Source: Euperipatoides rowelli
Lineage: Eukaryota > Onychophora > Udeonychophora > Euonychophora > Peripatopsidae
DNA length: 10,438 nucleotides
NCBI GenBank assembly: GCA_003024985.2
Contig: PXIH01S0027184.1
Strand: one strand, 5' to 3'
The notes beneath the pieces were generated by a model, which saw only the letters and a list, made by a program, of their open reading frames with translations, searched no databases and had not been told where the DNA came from. A program made the position numbers and the translations under genes. Below, piece after piece: positions 1 to 8,700 of the stretch. Position 1 is the first letter of the stretch; each line of letters starts with the position of its first letter.

Positions 1-157
1 TATGTTATGTATTATTACAATATGGAAATGAATGGACAAATGCTTTACAAGTTTAACTTAACTCGTCAGGATGTCAGCTGAATAGAACTATATATATAAT
101 ATAACAATGACACTATATATGCTGTTGTATGCATGTAATATACACTATGCCACAACA
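1..157 (-). mobile_element. Partial 3' LTR of a Ty3/gypsy-type retrotransposon
   Basis: Read on the minus strand, a purine-rich run (158-167) is followed immediately by TGTTGTGGCA, the usual TG start of an LTR. The LTR runs from 157 down through position 1, so its far end and the target-site duplication lie outside the window. The interior is AT-rich with a TATA-like stretch at about 91-107. The assignment rests on position: the segment lies directly downstream of a recognisable pol C-terminus (166-366) and polypurine tract. The second LTR is not in the window, so the LTR cannot be confirmed by pairing. Confidence 0.7.
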
Positions 158-167
158 CCCCCCTCTT
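158..167 (-). promoter_or_regulatory. Polypurine tract (plus-strand priming site of the retrotransposon)
   Basis: On the minus strand the sequence reads AAGAGGGGGG directly before the TG of the LTR. In LTR retrotransposons this tract resists RNase H and primes second-strand DNA synthesis. The pol stop codon (168-166) overlaps its first bases, so there is essentially no untranslated spacer between pol and the LTR. Confidence 0.7.
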
Positions 168-1310
168 AATGAAATGTTAATCGGTCTGTTGGCCTCCTTA
201 TTCGTGTTGAGAATCTGAGAAGTCTTGACAAGGTGTTTGGTTCCGGTTGAACCGTTGGATCCGATATTGGTTGGTCTTCATTGGTTCCTCTGCTTGTAAG
301 TAAGCTAGGAGGGTTTGAACAGGGTTCCCAATCACTATCTTGTATCACTCTTGGGGTAGGTGTCAAGTATGATGACCTGAATTTATGAAGAGTTATTTTA
401 TGCCTCGCTTTATAGTCATATATATAACCTTATCATAAATTTATAATATTTTGATGATAATTTTATGGGGAAAATACACACTTTTTTTTACAATAATTAT
501 CATTTGTTCAATAGTTTTTGTATTTTTGTACAATATTTTTCTAACAAGTAACAGCTGTAATTATTTGTTTAATTTTTGTTAATTGTATGTTTTTTTGTTT
601 TGTCATGCTTTGTTTGCCTTTATATTTTGTAATAAGGTCTTAGCCTTACCCAAAAATTTAATTTTTTGGTTCAATAAATAAATAAATTAGTCCATGTGTC
701 TTTTGACCTCCCTTCATCTAGGATTCTACTTATGTTTCCTTCCACCCACTTAAATTTTTCGTTTTTGCCAAAGGTTTTAGTTAGAATTTGTTGGCCTACT
801 GTAAATTTATTTTTAAAAGATATTTGTGGAACGATTGGTAGTGGGTTTAAACGGCTTAATCTCATGTGTAACTGTATTCTTAGGAACATTTCTGATAGAG
901 TAAGCTTTAGTGTGGTGTGGGGTGTTGTCCTATATGTAAAGAGGAGCTTTGAACTTGGATTGGGATTTTGGCGTTATCACTTTGTATTTTTTTAGGAAGT
1001 CTTTCACTATTTCTACAAAGCGTTCGCCTTGGCCATTTGTCGATGGGTGATATGGTGGGGATTTACTGTTTTATTCCCCTGTTTTTGCAGAAGGACTCTA
1101 ATTCAGCAGAGGTGAACTGTGTGCCGTTGTCTGAAATTATGTGTTGTGGAAATTGGAAAACCATATCTTATGAAGTATTCTTCTAAGGTTTTCATAACAG
1201 ATTCAGAGTTTGTCTTGTTGAGGATTTTGATTTCTGACCACTTCGAGAAGGCATAGTTCTTTGGAATAAAATGGACAATTTTAAATTTGACCTGATGTAA
1301 CCACGTGCTC
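166..1310 (-). pseudogene. pol: Degenerate Ty3/gypsy pol: integrase core, C-terminal module and tail
   Basis: The reverse complement shows the integrase of a Ty3/gypsy element in pieces. In order these are YAFSKW (about 1255-1238), a stretch ending RYGFP, ISDNGTQF (1137-1114), PYHPSTNGQGER (1055-1020) followed by FVEIVKDF, an NTPHH segment (about 929-915), FTVGQQI...KWVEGNI (805-731), and the tail STRIRRPTDRL near 166-210. These match the D,D,E core, the chromodomain-like/GPY-type C-terminal module and the basic tail of this family. The second catalytic Asp (in SDNG) and the Glu (in GER) are present; the first Asp appears replaced by Tyr before the SKW motif. The pieces lie in different frames: breaks fall near 1150, 1065 and 895, there is a stop at 932-930, and the tail is separated by extra DNA at about 390-690. 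Reverse transcriptase, RNase H, protease and gag are not seen; homology fades past about 1310. The copy is dead and 5'-truncated. Plus-strand open frames over this region are antisense shadows. Confidence 0.88.
390..690 (+). mobile_element. Probable retroposon insertion splitting the gypsy pol remnant
   Basis: The integrase C-terminal module (ending near 701, minus strand) and the pol tail (restarting near 390-430) should be nearly continuous, but about 260-300 AT-rich bases separate them. The plus-strand right end of this spacer is a simple AATA repeat, tcaataaataaataaat (671-687), preceded by a purine/pyrimidine hairpin aagg...cctt (about 635-648). A tail of short A-rich repeats is typical of SINEs and 5'-truncated LINEs. 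No box A/box B promoter, no reverse-transcriptase coding and no clear target-site duplication were found, so the boundaries and class are uncertain. Confidence 0.4.
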
Positions 1311-3720
1311 TTCTATTGGTAGAATTTATTATGGAAGAAATTTGATATAATCCTATCTATCAATGAGCTTGTTACAAATAGAAAAAAAACTGTTCCAAAT
1401 ACCATTCTACTGTAGGGAATAACTCCATTACAGAAAGTCAAAGCAATGAAATAATATTAAACAATTTTCATCTGAGTTATAATGAACAACTCGAGATCGT
1501 CAACCTTAAGCTACTGAGGGATAGAAAAAATGTATCCAAAGCCAATTCTCACAGACCTTTTTTTTTTAGTACTTGCTCAAAAAGTGTGGATCTATGACAG
1601 GCCATATAACAAAACAATATACAGTAATAAATATTTCAGGCTGTACATAAGGACAAACAGATACACAAAATCTATATTTAGGTAATAAATAAATCATTTA
1701 TGCTTCCCATAAAATGTTTATCGTTAATCCTAAATTAATTATTAGCCTACTTTACAATCTTTTTTTTTCTTCAGAATTTTATGCGGAATCCATGTAGCCT
1801 ATTACCTATTATCATTAAAAAAAGTTTTTTTTTCTTTTCAAATTCATATAATGATTTGCTGATTCTTTAAATCAATTTTTTTTTCATAATTCAATTTCTC
1901 AATAACTTTAGATTTTTTTTTTTTACGATGTTGTCTATCGTTTAAAACAAAGCTGGCATTTAAAAGGCAAATGGATATTTAATAATATTATAAACTGAAT
2001 GTGGTTCACAAATAGTTTAACCTTTGTTGACAATTTAATAAACAAGCAGAAAACATATTTAAAATAAATTTACTGAAATGAAATTAGCCTAAGGAAAAAA
2101 AAACTAAAATTAAACTACTTCTAGTCTATTTGTTTTGACTTTTTTAAAAAATATTAAGCCTTTAATTCTATTAAAATATTGAAGACATTTGTATTATTGG
2201 GTGAGGTCTTCGAGGTATTGTTTACACTCTTAGATTGCCAGAGATTTCCATCTTGAGCTCTTCTTTTTAATAGTGAACCAAAATTACATAATATTAAATA
2301 AAATAAATAAACAGTACCGGTATGTACAAAAAAAAAATTAATAACATTTTAATAGTTGTATATTTCTTGTGTAATTTAGGCTAATAGTTGCCTGCAGAAC
2401 AAATTATTTTGAATCTTTCTATATAAATTATTTTTCCTTAAAGGTAAACATTAAGTGGTGTTTGTCATTTCTAATAGGGTAATCATTTTCATCATCCCTG
2501 TGACTTTCATTAGAAACCTAACTCAATTATCACTGCACAAATCATCTACCCTTTCCCCTCAAATTCTTTGGTGATCAGAATGCTTAAATTATTTCTGCAT
2601 GCAAGCTACAAATTTGAAATTCAAGTGGGGTTTTGAAGTTTGGTCTATAGACTCTGTTTTATTGTAATTATTTATTTTTTGTGAATGTGTGTGCGAGACT
2701 ATGAAAATTGTGCTACACTTTTAAATTAACCTATTTACTCCTGTAGGGTATTGCTTGAGGAGTGACATAGTCCAATTGTTCAATGCCCATATCCCAATTG
2801 TTTTAAATTTTCATTTCTATTACAGTATATTGCGCTTTGACTTCTTATTTACTTGGTCCTGAATCCTAGTCAGTTAAACATCATTGGCTTGTACCAATCT
2901 TCTCCACTACATATCAGGACTAACAATCTCAAACCACTTAGCCTATACTGTATTTTGGATCAATTCTCAAAATAAAGGTATTAAAACTTTCATATTTTGA
3001 TACTTTTCTCAAAAACAAATTGTAGATATTTTTGAGTAGCTTTGTCACTAGACCCTTATCCCACCCACACACATACAAGCTGAATGCTCCTAATTCTATC
3101 TGCTCTGGAGCCATTTTTTTTTAATTGAATGCAATAAAGAAAGCTCACTGAGAATTTGTTGGATATCAGGCTTAAGCAACTATCTTCTAGGATTATAGCA
3201 AAGTTTTAGAAATTCTTAATGAATAAATATAAAACATATTACTGGTTGATATCCAACTTAGATTTAGATTTTAAAGGCTCAAGGAATATAGCCTTAAGTC
3301 AGGAATACAATAAAAGTTAAAGAAAAATTGGGCACAATAGATATCATTAATTTTATAACTTAGGATAACTGCAATAAATTATAAGATAATTTGTTTAGTA
3401 TGCAATGAGGGTGTGTGGTCAATCTCATTGCCCTGATATGTTTAAAAATCAATGTCTCAACCCCAGCTGTGCCTATATCCCATACAAGTTTGTTTAACAA
3501 TTAACCTTACATCCTGTTTCTCAGATTTATAACAATCAATTTTCATCCTTGTGTTAACACAATTACTCACTTCCATCAGTGTGTTTGGAAATTAATGCTT
3601 CATCCCTAGCATTGCCATACCTGACCTTGCTCACACTTTGCTAGATTTTTTTTAACAATAAAGCTTTTATCTCTATGTTAATGAAATGACAAAAAATATG
3701 TACAGTATAAAATTAAAAAG
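1311..3720. other. AT-rich stretch without a recognisable gene
   Basis: About 2.4 kb of AT-rich DNA with many stops in all frames. It contains numerous T and A runs, densest around 1760-1925, a chance-sized inverted repeat (tttctaat 2468-2475 with attagaaa 2509-2516), and palindromic words such as taccggta near 2316-2323. No exon with coding character, no transposon protein and no structured RNA was recognised. It could be intergenic DNA, or an intron of the LRR gene if that gene has exons further upstream. Confidence 0.5.
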
Positions 3721-3726
3721 GATTAC

Positions 3727-3858
3727 CATTTTGTTCAAGATGGAGGAGTGTTTAAAAAATTAAAGGAGGGCAATTTGTTTAAGTGCTCCCAATCTTGTTG
3801 GGTTAAATAGTATAGTTGTTAAATACAAATCACCACCCGTCATTTTGTTCAAAGATGG
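3727..3858. repeat. Pair of direct repeats, cattttgttcaa(a)gatgg
   Basis: The word cattttgttcaagatgg occurs at 3727-3743 and again, with one extra a, at 3841-3858. Each is followed by a G-rich continuation (aggagtg and tggtgta). The start-to-start distance is 114 bases. The second copy also sits in a small inverted repeat, caccacc (3831-3837) with ggtggtg (3857-3863). The aagatgg core resembles the YY1 consensus, but no functional claim can be made from that alone. Confidence 0.45.
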
Positions 3859-3864
3859 TGGTGT

Positions 3865-4423
3865 AATCAAAAATAAAATTTAAATTTCTTTAAGAAAAAT
3901 TCCTTACAAATATAAACATGAATTTTACTGGCAAACATTCTGCTTTATATGCAGTTTATTGTAAGATTTAGTTTCTTTATTTACTTAGCTCCTGGTTTAG
4001 CATTTGAAATTACAATACATTATTCCATTGTCTCTATTTGAGAAAATATTTATTTTTGTAACATTGCTTTTATGTGGGAATGTAATATGTAATGATGAAG
4101 ACACCCTATGTATTTTTTCGAAGGATCAATGCTCAACTTTTGTCGTTTCCAAATATTTACATAAAACATTATATTCAGTAATTTATGTGAAAATTAATTA
4201 AAAAATGTTTTTTCTTCATGCCATGCAAATAGTTAAGTATTGATGCTAGTGGTAGTGATTTATTCTTGAGTCTGAAATACATTTTTAAAACTGCTTCTTA
4301 TTAGATTGACGTTATTTAAAAGGCATTTTAAGGCTAGCATTTCCCAATTTTTGTATAATTAACTAATTAATAATTTAAAATACATGTATAAAGACTTGTT
4401 ATTTTATTTTTGTCTAATTTCAG
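3865..4423. other. AT-rich flank ending in a splice acceptor
   Basis: No confident coding exon is visible. An open frame at about 4004-4201 would encode a hydrophobic stretch but lacks an ATG. It also has no donor in the phase needed to join the exon at 4424. The segment ends with a polypyrimidine-like stretch and tttcag at 4418-4423, the acceptor of the LRR exon. It is best read as the end of an intron whose upstream exon is not identified. Confidence 0.55.
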
Positions 4424-5702
4424 GTTTACTTACAAAGTAAATCCACCAAACCTCCTCAATGTTGAAATGGTTATTGATCAATTTAAGGTTCAAATGATGA
4501 AGATGAAAGAGGAGAATACACGCACAAAATTTAGTTTGAGCCACATAAAATTAAATAGTATACCATCTAAATTATATGAAATTGAATTAATCACATGTTT
4601 AGATTTAACAGCGTGCAATCTTCAACTTCTCCCGGAAGAGTTTTCTTTAAAGTTAAATTCATTAGAAATCTTGATATTAGAACACAACAATTTAAAATCA
4701 TTACCTGAATCATTTGGTGGTTTAAATAATTTACAAGAATTGAACCTTAATCTGAATCAACTTCAACAGATCCCTTCTTCCTTTTCTAATCTGAAAAAGT
4801 TGAAACATCTTCATTTGAAAATGAACAAGTTAAAAAAACTAAGCAGCAATTTTGGTGAATTAGAATCTTTAGCAGAGTTGTTTTTGCAAGAAAATTTGCT
4901 TATAAAATTGCCAAATTCATTTGGACAGTTAGAAAGTCTTCATGTTTTAAACCTCCAAAGGAATCAATTAGCCACATTACCGGACAGTTTTGGAAATTTA
5001 CGAAACTTAAAAGTTTGTGATATTAGGTGTAACCTTATTTCAGAGTTACCTGAATCTTTTGGAAACTTACCAGCTTTATGTAAATTGAATTTATCCAATA
5101 ATAAATTGGTCCGTTTGCCTACTAATTGGGCTTCAGTTTCGTTTTTGAAAATTTTCAATTGCAGTGACAACTTATTAACTGATATCCCAAAATGGTTTGG
5201 AGAGTTATCTTGTATTGAAGAATTATATATTAATAACAACCATTTGCAAGGATGTTTGCCGGAATCATTTTCAACGGTCTGTTCAACTCTTACTCGGTTA
5301 GAAATGCAACTTAACTATTTTTTGTCACTCCCAGAAAATTTTGGGTTCCTAAATAATCTAAGATTTGCTCATCTCAGCAATTTAAAAACACCAGACTATT
5401 GTGACGGGATTGTTAAACATCAGTTCATTACCTGTCTTCCTAATTCGTTTAACCAATTAAGCTACTTAAGAGAGCTACTTTTAGATGGCAATGGGATGAC
5501 AGAACTTCCTGAGCAATTTGGAAATCTTGAATCATTGGAATGCTTGGATATAAGTAATAATTATTTGCAAAATTTGCCCAATTCATTTGGCAAGTTATCA
5601 AATCTTAGAATTTTGTATGCAAGATATAATTGCTTGAAAGAATTGCCTGAAGATTTTGGTCAACTTCACTGCCTACGATCTCTAGAAATAGACCATAATC
5701 AG
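4424..5702 (+). CDS. LRR gene, large repeat exon (LRRs 1-17 part)
   Basis: Acceptor tttcag ends at 4423 and donor CAG|gtaagg starts at 5703. The exon begins with the last base of a split codon and ends in phase 0. It encodes 426 complete residues. After a lysine/methionine-rich lead (residues 15-35) the repeats begin at about residue 36. Good examples are LKSLPESFGGL (90-100), LATLPDSFGNL (182-192), LQNLPNSFGKL (381-391) and LKELPEDFGQL (404-414). Repeat 11 has one or two extra residues. Repeat 13 (312-347) is 36 residues instead of 23, with an insert around TPDYCDGIVKHQ. The exon ends after NQ inside the LxLxxNxL core of repeat 17. Reading past the donor adds only ten residues before a stop at 5733-5735, which supports splicing. 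An overlapping minus-strand open frame (4964-5239) is a shadow. Confidence 0.93.
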
Positions 5703-8700
5703 GTAAGGATGTTATTAATCTTTTTTAAAATTTAATTATTTAACCTAATGTTTTTTTTTTTTTTTTTTTTAAAATACAACATATATTAGTTATTATTATT
5801 TTTAGCATATCATTTTGCTTTTCTAGATTTAAATTGCAAAAACAATATTGCATTTTATTGATTTTAATTGATATTTTTCAAGTTGTTTTATTCAATTAGA
5901 AAATATTTTTTTAATAAAATGCATTAATCCTTAATCCTTTTGCAAGGTAGCAAAGTCTGAGGAAAATTATAATTCACCTTGACCATATGTCTTGAATTCA
6001 TTTAAAAGAGTAAGCTGTCAAATTATCATAAGTTGCTCAAGAAAAAGATGATTAAAGCACGAAAATCTCAGTCTCCAAATTAGACAATCTACTAATGGAT
6101 TGACTTGTTGTGGTCCTACATCTTCGCAATTTCGAAATTCTCCATTTTTATGAATAAACATCATATGAAGATAAAAAAGGAGGTTGATGTGCTGATGGCT
6201 TTTTGGTAATATCTCAGATAAAACACAAATATATTGCTAATGTAGGATCATATTATCTGCAATAATTTGGATCACTCTGATGCACAGATCATAATATATT
6301 TATTATGACAGTATAATTGGACTTATATGTTATAGCATTGCACTAGGACAAGCTGACTGTAAGGGATGTAAAATTGAGCCACCTGGGTCTTTTCCAAGTC
6401 CCCGCTATAAATAGGTTAAACAGAAAACTACTTGCACGTAAACCAACTAATTGATTATCAGAAAGAACACTAGACATATTCCAATAATAATAAAATATAC
6501 ATTCTTACCAATTAGAGTATCACAAGTAAGTTACCACTAGGCTTGTAACTGTTACCACACTTCTACTACAAATGTGTAAAATGTAATTTGAACGGTAATC
6601 CCGTGCCAACCAACTTCATAAACATGTTTGTTTTCAGCACCACTCACAACTTAATCCCAGCATCAATTCATCATATGTAATGACTAGGTCAGATGACTGT
6701 TTAAATTACATTGTTCTTATTCTATACTAGAAGTGTGATAACAGTTTTAAGCCTAGTAGCACTCTGTTTATGTTGGGAGGCAAGAGCAACATTCCTTTGT
6801 GATACTTTAAACAGTAAGAATTTATCTTTTTCCATATTGTTTATGTCTAGTGTTCCTTCTGATAAAAATATAGTTTACCTACCTGCAAGTTTTTTTCCAA
6901 TGGTTATTTCTGTCAACCTGTTAATAGCGGGGACTGGGAAAAGAACCGAGAGGCTCAACGTTACATTCCTTAATGTTGGCTCGTCCTATTCAAGGCTATA
7001 ATGTTCAAATGGATTAACATATTCTCTCTCTGGAATTAAATGCAATAAAAATAATAAATTTCCATGACAAAAATAATACCCACTTTGTACAAATCCCATT
7101 GTTGTTTTTTAACTGGCAGTGAAATAAAATTCAGAGTTACAAGAATGAATACAAAATTTTGGTCTGCACTCATGAGAACTATAACTAATTAATCTGTTGT
7201 TTTACTTTTCATCATAATGTACTTTCAAAACATCTTTAAAGAGAACAACATTTCTCTTAGAAGGAAGAATGATAGCCATCCATTTCAGACCAGTATTGTT
7301 AATAAGAAGTAAGACTTAAAAAAAAAAAAAAAAAATGGTAGTGTAGGTAGGGAACCCTTCCATTGTAACACTCAGACCTCCTGACCTTTTATTTTGTTCA
7401 GTCTAAAGTTATATCTCTTCATTAAAACTAATGATTAAGCTTACATCTTATTAAATTAATCATTTCTGCACTGTTTTACAAAAACTTCTTAGTTCAATTT
7501 TAAGATATCATAATTTTAGAATTTATGTCATACTTTTATGAAATACTAATATACTAATTATTCTGTTGTTTCATTTTTGTTATAAATTTTAGCTTTCTTC
7601 CTTACCTAAATCTTTTAAAGAGCTGACTGCCTTAGAAAATCTTGAAATTGGTAACAACCTAATAACAGAGTTACCCCTAGAAATTCAGCATCTGAGGTCA
7701 TTAGGAAGATTAAGTTGCTTTCCGGTAAGTACAATATATTAATGCATTTTAACAATTTTAAAAATAATTTTAGATGATTTATCTGCTCTCAATTACACGC
7801 ACACTCTGGGTGCGAGCCATAGTGTTTTGTTCATAACATGGTTGGTATACTGTATAGCCTGTAATACCCTGAGTTGGTTACCCTCAAAAGTCGGCAGTAT
7901 CATTGACCGAAACTATTTACCTGCTCTTAATCACAATATTTCATAATGATGGTGACAAAGGACAATGATTTCAATTATGAAACTATGTGTTGTGCAACTG
8001 AGCTTGTCATATAAGATATTGTTCAAATAATAAACTTAGTTGTACAATACTTAGATGAGGATTCCTCATCTGTAGTCTATAGGATAAATATTTGCTTACT
8101 ATTTTGCACAAATTGCCTATAAAGGTAAAAAAGTATTTAATTTATTTTTTTCTAGATGGATTTTGAATCCGCAGAAGAGGAATGTGAGCATGAAGATCCT
8201 AAAAAATGTACAGGTAAGTTATGGAAAATCAGATGATAGAAATGCACTATGGTGAATGCTATTTTATTTGTATGCATTTCACTGAGTCCCTGCTCAGGTG
8301 CCAATCTATAATGTTTGGACATTGGTATTAGTTCTAATTGTTCGTGTTGGAAGACCCATACTGGAGTTTATCAATATTTCAAACACAAGAATGTTACAAA
8401 GAAGCCATTTGCTGTACAAATAAAAGGATAAGCCCCTGCCCTAACAAAGTAACCTGCAGATAAAAATAAAGGAGCGGACACATCTTGCAGTGGTCACCAC
8501 CAGTCCAACAATGAACCAGGTGGGGGAATACCTCATCGATATCGGTCAATCCAACTGAGTGTGACCTGGAATTATGTGTGTCGCTCTTAAATAGCCAAGA
8601 GAGCACACACATGCAACATAAAATCACATGAATAAATTATGATTGATTTGCATGTGCAAAAAGAAGTCGATTGTTTTATGTACTGTTTACACTCGCATAA

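Larger units (their letters stand above)
5703..7592 (+). other. Intron 1 of the LRR gene, 1890 bases
   Basis: It is bounded by gtaagg and ttttag. Contents: a T20 run (5751-5770), one copy of a dispersed repeat (about 6020-6100), a large imperfect inverted repeat (6327-7005), and an A19 run (7318-7336). The open frame at 6711-7001 lies inside the right arm of the inverted repeat and starts with TTG, so it is not called as an exon. The LRR pattern is continuous across the splice (NQ|LSSLPKSF), so no exon is missing from this intron. Confidence 0.85.

Noticed and set aside
696-1186. Two overlapping plus-strand open frames (696-995 and 968-1186)
   Set aside because: They lie antisense to clear integrase motifs and have no recognisable protein features of their own.
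2468-2516. Eight-base inverted repeat tttctaat/attagaaa with a 33-base loop
   Set aside because: A match of this size is expected by chance in AT-rich sequence, and nothing nearby supports a function.
4004-4201. Open frame with a hydrophobic, signal-peptide-like stretch upstream of the LRR exon
   Set aside because: It has no ATG start, the sequence is AT-rich (which favours hydrophobic codons by chance), and no donor of the phase needed to join 4424 was found.
4964-5239. Minus-strand 91-codon open frame
   Set aside because: It is antisense to strongly patterned LRR coding sequence.
6711-7001. 96-codon open frame with a hydrophobic N-terminus in intron 1
   Set aside because: It starts at TTG, lies wholly in the right arm of the inverted repeat, and is not needed for the LRR reading frame, which is continuous across the intron.
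8440-8600. Less AT-rich segment considered as a tRNA gene or tRNA-derived SINE
   Set aside because: No box B (ggttcgaatcc-like) sequence or cloverleaf could be found.
8394-8627. Minus-strand 77-codon open frame in intron 3
   Set aside because: It shows no recognised domain and lies within the putative inverted-repeat element.
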